Assembly: GCA_947499725.1 (NCBI GenBank)
Contig: CANMPK010000004.1
Span: 322,701-386,700, forward strand
Length of the DNA stretch: 64,000 nucleotides
Direction: 5' to 3'
Origin: an uncultured Paracoccaceae bacterium
Lineage (GTDB): Bacteria > Pseudomonadota > Alphaproteobacteria > Rhodobacterales > Rhodobacteraceae
Both the position numbers and the translations under genes were made by a program. Positions 22,960-32,205 of this stretch are shown one piece after another (the stretch's first letter is position 1; every line of letters begins with the position of its first letter). Under the pieces are notes generated by a model, which had not been told where the DNA came from, did no database searches, and saw nothing but the letters and a program-made list of their open reading frames with translations.

Positions 22960-24294
22960 ATGTTGAAGAAACACCTGACCCCATGGCTTCTCTCTGGGGC
23001 CGTTGCCCTCGCGGCTGTGGGATATGCTGGGGTCTATACTTACTCGGAATTGGGCCAATACACGCGCGCGCAGACCGTTGATGGCTTTGGGCAGGTGTTT
23101 TTCTTTCCCGATCCTGATGCGCGCCAGATGAGCCTTCAGTTGATCTATCCTAAGGGGGAAATGGCGAACCCTTACGCGCAGGGCATTCCGCATTATGTGG
23201 AGCATCTGGTGGCGGATCAGATGTGGCCTGAGAAAAACAGCACGGATTTGCGCCACTCTAATGCTTGGACGAATAGTTTTGCCACGGGCTATTGGGGCGA
23301 GGTTGCGCCAAAGGATTTGCAATCGGGCCTTCAGACCTTGGCCAATACCGCCGCGCCGCTTGAAGTGGATGCGCAGTTTGCGCAGGAAGAGATTGGGATT
23401 GTTCTGAGTGAATATCGCACGCGTGGTGCGCACACGGAAATTGCTCAGATGTGGCAGGGCGTGACTGATCAGTTATACGAGGCCGGCCCCGCGGCGCGGT
23501 CGGTGATTGGCACTCCGGAAGAAATCGAAGCCTATACATTGGATATTGCCAAAACATGGCATGGGCAGAGCCATCATTTGGCGGATGCGAGCCTGTTGAT
23601 CTATGGGCCTTTGTCTGCGCGCCAGATGGCGCAGGCGTTGGACGCGGTTGACTTGCCAGAAGGGCCAGCGGGCGCATGGGAGGGCATGAATTTCCTATCG
23701 GATTTCACGCCAGACCGGCTTGAACGAGGCGTTTGGCTGAATGGCGATGATCATCCCGACGTAATTTACCGCAAGCTGGTGCGGATCAGCGATTGCGCAG
23801 ATACTTTGGCTTGTGAGGCGCGGCTGAATCTGCTGGAAAACCTGTTGGATTCTGCCACCAAAGGCGGTTTGGCCGGACCTTTGCGCTATGACGCCTTCAT
23901 TGCGCGCAGCTTTGATTTTGATTTGGTTTTGCAAGGCATTGTGGATGGTGAAGGTATCGTTGAAATTCGATTTGATGCCGCAGCCGACAAGGACGTGTCG
24001 CAAAGCGCGTTGCTGAGCGCTTTTGAAGCGGCGTTGCAGACTGCCCTGACAAGCCCAATTCCGGATCAGAGCTTTGATCGCATCAAGGCGCGGCGTTTGG
24101 ACGGTTGGGATGTCTCAGACTATGATGCCCTGAAAGAATACCGCCATGCCATTGGGCGGCTGCAAACGGGCTTGGCTCCGGTGCGTGAAAAAGCGCGGTA
24201 TGCGGCCGATGAGGCGGTTGATTTGCCCGAGATAGAAGCCTTGGCCCGGCAATTGGCCGGCGACGGGCGCGTTGTGATCCGGAAGGTTCACTGA
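22960..24294 (+). CDS. M16 family zinc metallopeptidase, catalytic subunit
   Basis: A 444-residue protein with an N-terminal membrane anchor (PWLLSGAVALAAVGYAGVYTY). The zinc site HxxEH is seen as IPHYVEHLVA (His78, Glu81, His82), with the distal Glu expected around EEIGIVLSEYRTRG. M16 peptidases work as pairs of an active and a degenerate subunit; the next gene supplies the second. Together they probably form a periplasm-facing processing enzyme anchored in the membrane. The substrate is unknown. Standard bacterial M16 proteins of this pair type are of similar length. Confidence 0.85.
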   Translation: MLKKHLTPWLLSGAVALAAVGYAGVYTYSELGQYTRAQTVDGFGQVFFFPDPDARQMSLQLIYPKGEMANPYAQGIPHYVEHLVADQMWPEKNSTDLRHSNAWTNSFATGYWGEVAPKDLQSGLQTLANTAAPLEVDAQFAQEEIGIVLSEYRTRGAHTEIAQMWQGVTDQLYEAGPAARSVIGTPEEIEAYTLDIAKTWHGQSHHLADASLLIYGPLSARQMAQALDAVDLPEGPAGAWEGMNFLSDFTPDRLERGVWLNGDDHPDVIYRKLVRISDCADTLACEARLNLLENLLDSATKGGLAGPLRYDAFIARSFDFDLVLQGIVDGEGIVEIRFDAAADKDVSQSALLSAFEAALQTALTSPIPDQSFDRIKARRLDGWDVSDYDALKEYRHAIGRLQTGLAPVREKARYAADEAVDLPEIEALARQLAGDGRVVIRKVH

Positions 24295-24333
24295 TGAGGA
24301 TTTGTATATGTATTTGAGAGAGTTCCTATTGTG

Positions 24334-25713
24334 ATGAAACCTTATCTTTTTGGCTTTGCCCTTTTGGCCTTGGCCGCGTGTAAGCCTGATCCTGAAAAGG
24401 TGGTCAGCATGGAAATCAGCGCGGGCGGCTATGAATTTGCCCATTTGCCGGTGTTTGAAAAAGACGTCACGGATATCACCGTGAATATCGTCTGGCAGAG
24501 CGATTATGCCTTTCAGGACGGGGTGAACCCCTTTGTGCCCTATGTGGCGACCGAGGCAATCCTAAGCGAAGGCACCAGCACCTTAACGCCGCAAGAGGTG
24601 ATGGAATCCTTTAACGACAAGAATGCCCGTGGCCGTGTGTACGCGCAGGCGGATCATGTGGTTGGCGAGCTGATCTTTCCGTATGAGCATACAGAGTTCG
24701 TTGTGGATGTGGCGTCGGACGTGTTGACCACGCCGACCTATTCGCAGAACTGGCTGGATCGCGTGTCTGGTAACTTGGCTGACAATAAAGCGGCGGCTTT
24801 GAGCACCGAAGACCACAAGATGTGGGACGCCGCGCGTATGGCCATTTTAGGCGATACGCCTTTGTACAACTCGCTGACCTTGCCGGATGCAGCGGCGGCT
24901 AATGATGTCACCCGCGAAGAGGTTCTGGCCTGGCACAAGGCGGTGTTTACGAAGGCGCCAGAGGCGATTTCCGTGGTGGGACGTATCACGGCAGAAGACG
25001 CGGGGGCTGTGATTGATCAGCTGCTGGGCGGTTTGCCAGAGGGGCAATTGCAAGAGGTCACGCGCCCTGTGGGGAACTACGCGGCTGCGCAGATTTTTGT
25101 GGAAGATCCAAGCGCGCAAAAGACCATGTTTGGCATGATTGGCGTGCTGCCATCCACGCGCGATGGGGCGGATCACATTGATCTGATGGCATTGCAAGCG
25201 CTGGGCCGCGCGGAAGGGCCGATGTTTAACGCGGTGCGTGATGAATTGCGCGCCAGCTATGGGGTGAGGGTTGGCCTGTACAACTATGATCGCGCCAACC
25301 ACCTCCTGTTTATCTCGGCCGAGGTGGATAACGAGAAACTGGCGGACGCCATTACAGTGGCGCAAGACACTTATGCTGGCTTCATTGGGGGCGAGGGGCT
25401 GAGTGGCTATGAGCCGGTGCAGGACAGTCTGGTGGCTCGCGTCAGAGAACGTACGGACTATGTAGACGTGGCGGCGCAATCCATGGCGCAGCTGATGTTG
25501 GACGGGCATGAGCCTGCGGGGGTGCAATCACTGGCGGATAAGTTTGCAGCGATCACCAAAGGCAGCATGCTCGCGCGCATGTCAGAGGCTTTCCCATCGC
25601 CAGACAATATGGTGGTTGTGGCCATCGGCCCGGATGCCAGCGCATGGCCAGAGGCTTGCGTGGTGAAAACCCCCGCCGATGTGGCGCAGTGCCCGCGTGG
25701 GTTAAACCACTAA
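24334..25713 (+). CDS. M16 family peptidase partner, lipoprotein, inactive subunit
   Basis: A 459-residue M16-like protein with a lipoprotein signal (MKPYLFGFALLALAACKPDP, lipobox LAAC). It has no HxxEH zinc site. The second M16 domain retains family features such as GRITAEDAGAVIDQLLGGLP and LQALGRAEGPMFNAVRDELR, the region that normally carries the R/Y substrate-holding pair. It therefore matches the non-catalytic partner of the preceding protein, 39 bases upstream in the same transcript. A GTG directly precedes the ATG. A strong terminator follows. Confidence 0.8.
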   Translation: MKPYLFGFALLALAACKPDPEKVVSMEISAGGYEFAHLPVFEKDVTDITVNIVWQSDYAFQDGVNPFVPYVATEAILSEGTSTLTPQEVMESFNDKNARGRVYAQADHVVGELIFPYEHTEFVVDVASDVLTTPTYSQNWLDRVSGNLADNKAAALSTEDHKMWDAARMAILGDTPLYNSLTLPDAAAANDVTREEVLAWHKAVFTKAPEAISVVGRITAEDAGAVIDQLLGGLPEGQLQEVTRPVGNYAAAQIFVEDPSAQKTMFGMIGVLPSTRDGADHIDLMALQALGRAEGPMFNAVRDELRASYGVRVGLYNYDRANHLLFISAEVDNEKLADAITVAQDTYAGFIGGEGLSGYEPVQDSLVARVRERTDYVDVAAQSMAQLMLDGHEPAGVQSLADKFAAITKGSMLARMSEAFPSPDNMVVVAIGPDASAWPEACVVKTPADVAQCPRGLNH

Positions 25714-25731
25714 CCGTTTGCTAGAAACGCG

Positions 25732-25760
25732 AAAGGCCCGCCAGAGTGGCGGGCCTTTTT
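25732..25760. terminator. Intrinsic terminator between the M16 pair and valS
   Basis: AAAGGCCCGCCA pairs with TGGCGGGCCTTT around GAG, followed by a T-run. It lies between convergent genes and can serve both. Confidence 0.88.
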
Positions 25761-25780
25761 GTTTGTGCTGTGCTGAAACC

Positions 25781-28693
25781 TTAAGAGATTTCAGACACGC
25801 GCGCGAGGGCGGCTTTGAGTTTGCCTTCTTCCTCTTCGCGGGCGGCGAGGTTTGCTTTGGCTTCCACAACCACCTCTTCCGGCGCGGAGGCGACGAATTT
25901 CGGGTTGTTCAAACGACCGCGCAGGCCGCCCAGCTCTTTGGCCAGCTTGCCCAGTGATTTTTCAAGGCGTGCCTTTTCGGCATCCGCATCAATCACGCCT
26001 GCCAGAGGCAAGCCGAAGGTTGCGCCATCCACAGCCACAGTTGCGCAGCCTTTCGGGAATTCCTCTACCTTTTCAAGGCTTTCTACGCGGGCCAGTTTGA
26101 AGATCAGGCTTTCGTTGGCTTTGAAGGCCGCATCGTTCACATCGGTGATTTGCGTCACAACCATTGGGATTTTGGCCCCCGCAGGCACGTTCATCTGCGC
26201 ACGGGTGGAGCGGACAGCTTCGATGGTCTGGATCACCCAGTTCATCTCGCGGTCTGCGTCTGCGTTCACCAATTCTGCACCGTAGGTTGGCCATGCTTCA
26301 TGCGCCAAGAACCCGTCGCGGGTGGCGGTTTGGCCCCACAGTTCTTCGGTGATGAATGGCATGATTGGGTGCAGCATGATCATGCATTGATCCAGCACCC
26401 AGCCCATGGTCGCGCGGGTTTCGGCTTTGACCGCTTCGTCTTCAGAAGACAGCAGAGGTTTCGCAAATTCCACGTACCAATCGCAGACCTTGCCCCATGT
26501 GAAGGCATAGAGACCGTTGGCCGCATCGTTAAAGCGGAAGCTGTCGAGCGCTTCGTCAACGGAGGCGCGGGCCTTGGCGGTTTCGCCGATGATCCATTGG
26601 TTCACGGTGGCAGTGGCTTGCGGCACCTCACGCGAAGGCGCGCCGTTTGCGTAGACTTCGTTCATCTCGGCAAAGCGGACGGCGTTCCAGATTTTGGTGC
26701 CGAAGTTGCGGTAGCCTTCGATGCGTTTCATATCCAGTTTCAACACGCCACCCAGCGCTGCCATCGCGGCAGAGCTGAAGCGCAGCGCGTCGGCGCCGTA
26801 TTCGTCGATGATGTCCAGCGGGTCCATGACGTTGCCGGTGGATTTGGACATCTTCTTGCCCTTGGCGTCGCGGACGAGGCCGTGCAGGTAGATCGTGTCG
26901 AACGGGATATCGTCTACAACAGCCAGCTGCATCATCATCATGCGAGCCACCCAGAAGAAGATGATATCTTGGCCGGTGATCAGCGTAGAGGTTGGGAAAT
27001 ACTTCTGCATTTCCGCAGTGTCTTCAGGCCAGCCGAGGGTGCCGATTGGCCAGAGGCCGGAAGAGAACCATGTGTCTAGAACGTCTGGGTCGCGTGTTAG
27101 CTCAACGCCTTCGCCGGCTTGTGCCTGTGCTTCGGCTTCTGTTGGCGCGCAATACTGGTTGCCATCAGCATCAAACCAAACTGGAATCTGGTGCCCCCAC
27201 CAGAGCTGGCGCGAGATGCACCATGGCTCGATGTTTTCCAGCCAGTTGTAGTAAACCTTTTCGCCGCTTTCCGGCAGGATTTTCACTTTGCCGCTGCGAA
27301 CCGCATCGAGCGCAGGCCCAACGATCTTGTCAGTTTCCACGAACCATTGGTCCGTCAGCATCGGCTCGATCACCACCTTAGAGCGGTCACCAAACGGCTG
27401 CATGATCGGCTTGTTTTCAACGTAAGGCACGATCTGGGTCACTTCAGACTCGTTGCCCTCTTCGTCTTTCACCGTTTTGGTTTCAGACACCATGACCGCA
27501 AGGCCTTCGTCGGTGATTTGCTGAACCACCAGTTTACGCGCCTCAAAACGATCCAGACCGCGCAGATCATCTGGGATCAGGTTGATCGCGTCGACTTCGT
27601 TTTCGGTGAAGCTTGCGCCATTGGCATGGGCTTGCGCTTTGGCCGCTTCTTCGCTGTATGGCGCGCCATCGGCCCGCATTGCGCCTTTGGTGTCCATCAG
27701 GCGGTACATCGGGATGCCACCGCGCTTGGCGACTTGATAGTCGTTAAAGTCATGCGCGCCGGTGATTTTCACCGCACCAGAGCCGAAGTCTTTGTCTGGG
27801 TATTCATCGGTGATGATCGGGATCAGGCGGCGGTGCTCTTTCGGGCCAACCGGAATTTCCACCAGCTTGCCGACGATCGGCGCATAGCGTTCATCAGATG
27901 GGTGAACCGCAACCGCACCATCGCCCAGCATGGTTTCTGGGCGGGTTGTGGCGATGGAGATGTAATCACGCTCTTCTTCCAGCGTGATGTTCCCGTCTTC
28001 GTCTTTTTCCACATAGGTATAGGTGGCACCGCCCGCGAGCGGGTATTTGAAGTGCCACATGTGGCCCGGGTTCTCGATGTTCTCAACTTCAAGATCGGAG
28101 ATCGCGGTTTCAAAATGTGGGTCCCAGTTCACGAGGCGTTTGCCGCGATAGATGAGGCCTTTGTTGTACATTTCCACAAAGACTTTGATGACCGCATCAT
28201 GGAAGTTGCCGCCTGCTTCATCCGCTGGGGCGCCCGGCGCGCCGGACATGGTGAAGGCGGTGCGGTCAAAGTCACAGGATGCGCCAAGGCGCTTGAGCTG
28301 GTTGATGATGGTGCCGCCGGATTGGGCTTTCCAATCCCAAACCTTTTCAAGGAATTTCTCACGGCCCAGATCGCGACGACCCGGTTCACCGTTTTCGGCC
28401 AGTTTACGCTCGACAACCATTTGGGTCGCGATGCCCGCGTGGTCGGTGCCTGGCTGCCAGAGCGTGTCAAAGCCCTGCATCCGCTTCCAGCGCATCAGGA
28501 TATCTTGCAGCGTGTTGTTGAACGCATGGCCAATGTGCAAAACGCCGGTGACGTTTGGCGGCGGGATCATGATGCAATAGCTAGAGGCGCCCGGTTTTGC
28601 GTTTGCGCCTGCGGTAAAGCAGCCGGCTTTTTCCCAAGCGTCAAAGAGACGGCTTTCGGCCTCGGCTGCGTTAAATGTCTTTTCCATCGCCAT
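25781..28693 (-). CDS. valS: Valyl-tRNA synthetase
   Basis: A 970-residue class I synthetase that charges tRNA-Val. HIGH appears as [15 protein letters not shown] (residues 45-59), KMSKS as [11 protein letters not shown], and the editing domain lies between with [17 protein letters not shown]. The anticodon-binding domain and the C-terminal coiled coil ([20 protein letters not shown]) that ends bacterial ValRS are both present. In other alphaproteobacteria valS often follows the popZ-like gene; here it is about 14 kb away and on the opposite strand. The start [16 protein letters not shown] is clear. Confidence 0.97.
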   Translation of the reverse strand: MAMEKTFNAAEAESRLFDAWEKAGCFTAGANAKPGASSYCIMIPPPNVTGVLHIGHAFNNTLQDILMRWKRMQGFDTLWQPGTDHAGIATQMVVERKLAENGEPGRRDLGREKFLEKVWDWKAQSGGTIINQLKRLGASCDFDRTAFTMSGAPGAPADEAGGNFHDAVIKVFVEMYNKGLIYRGKRLVNWDPHFETAISDLEVENIENPGHMWHFKYPLAGGATYTYVEKDEDGNITLEEERDYISIATTRPETMLGDGAVAVHPSDERYAPIVGKLVEIPVGPKEHRRLIPIITDEYPDKDFGSGAVKITGAHDFNDYQVAKRGGIPMYRLMDTKGAMRADGAPYSEEAAKAQAHANGASFTENEVDAINLIPDDLRGLDRFEARKLVVQQITDEGLAVMVSETKTVKDEEGNESEVTQIVPYVENKPIMQPFGDRSKVVIEPMLTDQWFVETDKIVGPALDAVRSGKVKILPESGEKVYYNWLENIEPWCISRQLWWGHQIPVWFDADGNQYCAPTEAEAQAQAGEGVELTRDPDVLDTWFSSGLWPIGTLGWPEDTAEMQKYFPTSTLITGQDIIFFWVARMMMMQLAVVDDIPFDTIYLHGLVRDAKGKKMSKSTGNVMDPLDIIDEYGADALRFSSAAMAALGGVLKLDMKRIEGYRNFGTKIWNAVRFAEMNEVYANGAPSREVPQATATVNQWIIGETAKARASVDEALDSFRFNDAANGLYAFTWGKVCDWYVEFAKPLLSSEDEAVKAETRATMGWVLDQCMIMLHPIMPFITEELWGQTATRDGFLAHEAWPTYGAELVNADADREMNWVIQTIEAVRSTRAQMNVPAGAKIPMVVTQITDVNDAAFKANESLIFKLARVESLEKVEEFPKGCATVAVDGATFGLPLAGVIDADAEKARLEKSLGKLAKELGGLRGRLNNPKFVASAPEEVVVEAKANLAAREEEEGKLKAALARVSEIS

Positions 28694-28828
28694 GTGCGTG
28701 TTCCTGCGTGCGGTCGTTATGATGCGTTGCAGCGAGGTTTAGCGAAAGGGAGCAGGAAGGGGAAGCGGTTGTTGCGCTTGATTTGTTGGGTTTTGGGGAT
28801 CAGGCCGCGCGGTTTGCGTGGGCGGAGG

Positions 28829-28871
28829 GGGCAGGATGCCTCCGGCGGAGGTATTTGGGCCAAGAAGAAGC
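28829..28871. repeat. Dispersed palindromic element, copy A
   Basis: CCTCCGGCGGAGG is a near-perfect dyad followed by TATTTGGGCCAAGAAGAAG. The second part recurs at about 46.0 kb and, inverted, at about 49.65 kb. It sits between the valS start and the end of the acetyltransferase gene. Confidence 0.6.
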
Positions 28872-28886
28872 CGCGTGGATGGCGGG

Positions 28887-29330
28887 TTAGCTGCGGCGGA
28901 TTTGAAAGCCGATGCGGGATTGTTCAAAGCCGGCGGCTTTGTAGAAATCGTGCAGCTTTGGGTTTTGAGAGCCCGTGCTGAGCATGACCTTATAGCAGCC
29001 GGAGTCCCACGCCAGATCGCAGGCTTTGTGCAGGGTGGCGGTGCCATAGCCTTGGCCACGATGATCGGTGTGGGTGACCACGTTTTCAATCAGCGCATAG
29101 GGCGTGCCTTGGCGCGAGAGATTGGGGATGATGATCAGCGTGCAACTGGACACGAGCGTGTTTTGAAGCGTGCTGATCAGTATGCCGCTGCCGGTGTAGG
29201 CGGCTAGTTTGGCGAGGTTGTCTTTGGCCAGCGCATCGTCATAGGGCGGGTTGCCTTTCGCCAGATGCGCATAAAGCGCAACGATGGCGGGCGTGTCCTC
29301 TGCGGTGGCGAAGCGATGGGTCAGGGGCAT
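28887..29330 (-). CDS. GNAT-family N-acetyltransferase
   Basis: A 147-residue acetyltransferase. IENVVTHTDHRGQGYGTATL is the acetyl-CoA pyrophosphate loop (RGQGYG), and NPKLHDFYKAAGFEQSRIGF is the C-terminal Tyr-bearing motif B. One catalytic domain, usual length. The substrate is unknown. It begins 4 bases after the stop of a tiny lipoprotein frame (29335-29412), which may be cotranscribed. A dispersed palindromic element follows. Confidence 0.88.
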   Translation of the reverse strand: MPLTHRFATAEDTPAIVALYAHLAKGNPPYDDALAKDNLAKLAAYTGSGILISTLQNTLVSSCTLIIIPNLSRQGTPYALIENVVTHTDHRGQGYGTATLHKACDLAWDSGCYKVMLSTGSQNPKLHDFYKAAGFEQSRIGFQIRRS

Positions 29331-29334
29331 GAGG

Positions 29335-29412
29335 TTAGATGATCGGTATCAGTGGCACGCCGCAGGCGGTCAGAGTTGTTAGGATGGCGATCAGGGCAAA
29401 GGTGCGTTTCAT
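29335..29412 (-). CDS. Tiny putative lipoprotein, 25 residues
   Basis: An open frame MKRTFALIAILTTLTAC followed by GVPLIPII. It has a basic start, a hydrophobic core and a lipobox (LTAC-G), so the mature peptide would be a lipid-anchored nonamer. I recall similar short CGVPxxPxI lipoproteins in this family, but cannot name a role. No strong ribosome-binding site is visible. It stops 4 bases before the acetyltransferase start. Confidence 0.45.
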   Translation of the reverse strand: MKRTFALIAILTTLTACGVPLIPII

Positions 29413-29460
29413 AAATTTTCGCTTTTTGGCAATGGTTTAAATCAGCTTTGTCTCAGCGGT

Positions 29461-30153
29461 TTACGCAAAGACGGTGCATATGTCTTTAAGCGGTTTTTTG
29501 ATTTTCGCAACCGCTGGGATGGTGGCTGTTTCAGCGGCTTTGCCCACCGTGAGGATCATGATCGGCTTTTCAGAGGCCGGGCGATCCAGCAGATCGTTCA
29601 GGAATTTCATGGGGTTTGGTGTGTGGGTCAGCATGGATAGACCTGCATGATGCAGCGCTGAGATCAGCATGCCTGTGGCAATGCCAACGCTTTCCGCCAC
29701 GTAGTAATTCTTGTAGCGGGTACCGTCGTCAAATTCGCCATAACGCTGGGCGAAGATCACGATCAGCCAAGGGGCGTCGGTGAGATGCGGTTTTTGGTCA
29801 TTGGTGCCAATGGGCTCGAGCGCTTTGATCCATTCATCGCTGGCCGCCCCGTTGTAGAATTTGCGCTCTTCCTCTTCAGCGGCGTCGCGGATTTGCGATT
29901 TTATGTCGGGGTTAGAGATCGCCACAAACTGCCAAGGTTGATGATTGGCGCCGCTTGGGGCGAGACCTGCGGTTGCGATGCAGCGTTCAATGACCTCGCG
30001 CGGCACCGGATCGGTGGCGAAATCGCGCACGCTGTGGCGGGTTTTCATCGCTGAGTGAAAGGCATCTGCCGCCGCCTGCATCGCTATGTCGTCTTTCGCG
30101 ATCCGATCCGGCAGGGGAATAGGCTCAAAACTCAGGTTGTCTTTGCTGAACAT
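29461..30153 (-). CDS. Nitroreductase-family flavoprotein
   Basis: A 230-residue FMN-binding oxidoreductase. KTRHSVRDFATDPVPREVIE is the FMN-phosphate-binding start, LAPSGANHQPWQFVAI the classic second motif, and VGIATGMLISALHHAGLSML the dimer-core helix. C-terminal MILTVGKAAE binds FMN again. Members reduce nitro compounds, quinones or enones with NAD(P)H; the true substrate is unknown. ATG 30153 (MFSKDNLSFEP) is preferred; an extension to 30180 is possible. It is transcribed away from the 6S RNA gene. Confidence 0.88.
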   Translation of the reverse strand: MFSKDNLSFEPIPLPDRIAKDDIAMQAAADAFHSAMKTRHSVRDFATDPVPREVIERCIATAGLAPSGANHQPWQFVAISNPDIKSQIRDAAEEEERKFYNGAASDEWIKALEPIGTNDQKPHLTDAPWLIVIFAQRYGEFDDGTRYKNYYVAESVGIATGMLISALHHAGLSMLTHTPNPMKFLNDLLDRPASEKPIMILTVGKAAETATIPAVAKIKKPLKDICTVFA

Positions 30154-30221
30154 AGGCGCCTCGTGTTTGCGGTTTGGCAAAAGGCTAGCGTGTTTGTGTG
30201 CTTACGCAAAGAGGGAGAAAA

Positions 30222-30388
30222 GTGGCGGGCCCGCAAACGCAGCCGTGGGGTTATCTCATTCCCGAGGACCTGTATGTACAGGTGGGCGCCAGGTAAGAGG
30301 ACCAGGATCCAAACAGAGCCAGCTCCCTCGGAATTGCTTAAGGCCACCGGAATGCAACCGTATCACGAGAAGGGCAGCACCCGCCAAG
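30222..30388 (+). ncRNA. ssrS: Probable 6S RNA
   Basis: About 167 bases that fold as one long rod: closing stem TGGCGGG (30223-30229) with CCCGCCA (30380-30386), then GCCC/GGGC, an open middle, an upper stem ATTCCCGAGG/CCTCGGAAT with one bulge, and an apical hairpin CCTGTA-TG-TACAGG. Size, a large internal bubble and the 3' side GCTTAAGGCCACCGG fit 6S RNA, which binds sigma-70 RNA polymerase in stationary phase. It lacks the conserved cores of RNase P RNA, tmRNA and SRP RNA. Both flanking genes are on the other strand. Confidence 0.65.
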
Positions 30389-30446
30389 GCCTTAGGTAAG
30401 GGCAATGGCGGGGCAGGGCAAGGGCTGCGCCGTTGATTGTGCGCGA

Positions 30447-31277
30447 TCAGTGGGTTTGCGGTGTTGGGGTTTCGCCTGCCAAATGAGCCTTTAGGCTGCT
30501 TTCAAAATACAGCTCCCAGCCGCGCGTGCAGACATCGAGGCACTCTAGATTTTCGTTCAGCCCCTTGTGGTGCAGAGTGATATCCGTGCCTGTGTCTGTG
30601 TCCTGAAGGGTCCAGATCAGGCTGGTGCCTGTCCATTCCGTATCGTCAGCCACATCTTCGATAATCATTTTGGCATCGGTCACATGCCAATGCAGAGGGT
30701 TTTCTGCATCATAGGCACAGGTCACATGGCTGTTGTTAAAGCGGATGGTAAAGCCAGTGTCGGTGGTTTTAACGCGATCAGACCACCACATGTGCAGCTC
30801 GTCACGCAAAGCGGTTTTGATCTGATCGGGTGTGGCGTTTGTGTGGATCGTGGCTTTGTAATCGTTCAAGGCCGCCGCGCCATAGAGCGCGTTCAGATAG
30901 CCATGCCAGCCATGATCCAGCGCGCGCAGCAATCCAAGCGCTTCGCCAGATTGCGGCAGGCCCGAATGTTTCAGCGTCAGTTGCGTGCCGCCATCATGGT
31001 CGGCCAGATGCCATTCCACATGTGACGTATGACCGCCCATGGCTGTCACTGTGAAGTCCCACGCCATGAAATCGGTCGGGCGCATTTCGGTGACTTTTCC
31101 GCCGCAGAGCACCTCGCCCGTGTCGCATTCGGCCAGATCAAACGCAGCGCCTTGGGTCAGGTCTTTGTTTGGGCGGTTGAACCATGTGGCCACAAGCTCG
31201 GCTTTGGTGAGAAAGGCCCAGACGCGGTCTTTGGGCGCGGCGAAATACATGGTTTTTTGGATAATGGCTTCAGTCAT
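30447..31277 (-). CDS. Two-domain SRPBCC (AHSA1-like) protein
   Basis: A 276-residue soluble protein made of two START/AHSA1-like modules: residues 1-125 (TMYFAAPKDRVWAFLTKAEL, MAWDFTVTAMGGHTSHVEWH) and 140-260 (KTTDTGFTIRFNNSHVTCAY, TDITLHHKGLNENLECLDVC). Such domains form a deep hydrophobic pocket; ligand unknown. It overlaps the ArsR gene by 8 bases, the common ArsR-SRPBCC operon in which the regulator controls both genes. Confidence 0.85.
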   Translation of the reverse strand: MTEAIIQKTMYFAAPKDRVWAFLTKAELVATWFNRPNKDLTQGAAFDLAECDTGEVLCGGKVTEMRPTDFMAWDFTVTAMGGHTSHVEWHLADHDGGTQLTLKHSGLPQSGEALGLLRALDHGWHGYLNALYGAAALNDYKATIHTNATPDQIKTALRDELHMWWSDRVKTTDTGFTIRFNNSHVTCAYDAENPLHWHVTDAKMIIEDVADDTEWTGTSLIWTLQDTDTGTDITLHHKGLNENLECLDVCTRGWELYFESSLKAHLAGETPTPQTH

Positions 31278-31617
31278 GGCTTTGGCTTTCGTCAGTATGA
31301 GGGAGATCGCTTTCCACGGCGGCTTTCAGGCCCGCGAGCTTGTCGTCCCAGAAGGTTTCGAAGTAACGCAGCCAATCCACAGCGGGGCGGATGGCATTGG
31401 GGTTCAGCGCATTGATCGCCTCGCGCCCCTGTTTGGTGACGCTGATCAACTGACCCTCTTGCAGGATCGTGAGGTGTTTTTTCACCGCGCCGCGGGTCAT
31501 GTCGAAATTCTCTGCGACCTCGGCGATGGTCAGCTCTTGATCGGCGAGCATCATCAGGATGTCGCGCCGCGTGGGGTCCGCCAAGGCACGGAAGGTGGGT
31601 TGGAGATCGAAGCTCAT
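31270..31617 (-). CDS. ArsR-family transcriptional regulator
   Basis: A 115-residue winged-helix repressor: FRALADPTRRDILMMLADQE, then LTIAEVAENFDMTRGAVKKH and LTILQEGQLISVTKQGRE. No Cys pair is seen in the recognition helix, so it is the non-metal SRPBCC-linked subgroup. Overlap of 8 bases with the SRPBCC gene shows translational coupling. The upstream gap has a paired inverted repeat (31636-31675) that is very probably its own operator. Confidence 0.92.
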   Translation of the reverse strand: MSFDLQPTFRALADPTRRDILMMLADQELTIAEVAENFDMTRGAVKKHLTILQEGQLISVTKQGREAINALNPNAIRPAVDWLRYFETFWDDKLAGLKAAVESDLPHTDESQSHD

Positions 31618-31635
31618 CTGCTGAGATCCTTATGT

Positions 31636-31675
31636 GATACCAATTGGTGTTATATAAACGACACCAAATGGTATC
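31636..31675. promoter_or_regulatory. ArsR operator, paired inverted repeat
   Basis: GATACCAATTGGTGT (31636-31650) and ACACCAAATGGTATC (31661-31675) are inverted copies matching at 14 of 15 positions, 10 bases apart. Each arm is itself close to a palindrome (CCAATTGG in the first). The pair lies 18 bases upstream of the ArsR start, where a dimer-pair repressor would block the promoter. Confidence 0.75.
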
Positions 31676-31708
31676 ATGTCAAGTGATGCAAATCCGGCCT
31701 TGCAATTT

Positions 31709-31723
31709 GTTCACGTATTGTTC
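31709..31723 (+). promoter_or_regulatory. LexA (SOS) box of mmcB
   Basis: GTTC-N7-GTTC, seen as GTTCACGTATTGTTC, is an exact match to the direct-repeat LexA box of alphaproteobacteria. It lies 11 bases before the mmcB ATG, so LexA binding would occlude the promoter. Confidence 0.85.
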
Positions 31724-31734
31724 ATGCTTTTGAT

Positions 31735-32199
31735 ATGACCCAAGCAAGCGATGCAGATCTACAACCCGGACAGCTTTTGGCACGTGGCGTGGCGCGCCAC
31801 ATGCGCAGCCATGGATTTGTTTCCATTGAGGAATTCGTACCAGAACGTGGCAAGCGCGTCGATGTAATGGCGCTGGGCCCGAAGGGTGAGATCTGGGTGA
31901 TTGAATGTAAATCCAGCCGTGCGGATTTTCAATCCGATCACAAGTGGGAAGGCTATTTGGAATGGTGTGATCGCTACTTTTGGGCGGTGGATACCCAATT
32001 CCCGACCGAGCTTTTGCCCGATGGCACCGGCCTGATCATTGCCGATTCTTATGATGCAGAGATCATCCGCATGGGACCAGAAGACAAGCTGGCCCCCGCG
32101 CGGCGTAAGAAGATCATTCAGAAGTTTGCAATGGATGCGGCGCGGCGGTTGCAGCGCTATCGCGATCCCAAGCTGGCGCCTTTGCCAGACGACAGCTAA
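31735..32199 (+). CDS. mmcB: MmcB-family DNA repair protein
   Basis: A 154-residue nuclease-fold protein: VDVMALGPKGEIWVIECKSS carries the D...ExK signature of PD-(D/E)XK-like enzymes, and WEGYLEWCDRYFWAVDTQFP is the family core. In Caulobacter, MmcB is SOS-induced and helps cells survive mitomycin C damage. The exact LexA box immediately upstream agrees with that. Length and start are standard. It stands alone and converges on a small gene 6 bases downstream. Confidence 0.9.
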   Translation: MTQASDADLQPGQLLARGVARHMRSHGFVSIEEFVPERGKRVDVMALGPKGEIWVIECKSSRADFQSDHKWEGYLEWCDRYFWAVDTQFPTELLPDGTGLIIADSYDAEIIRMGPEDKLAPARRKKIIQKFAMDAARRLQRYRDPKLAPLPDDS

Positions 32200-32205
32200 G
32201 GGCGT

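Noticed and set aside
27119..28981. A 620-codon open frame antisense to valS
   Set aside because: It mirrors the GC-rich third-position pattern of valS and has no protein signature; the valS frame is unambiguous.
30567..31686. Rightward frames opposite the SRPBCC and ArsR genes
   Set aside because: They are shadows of two well-supported genes and would cross the ArsR operator.
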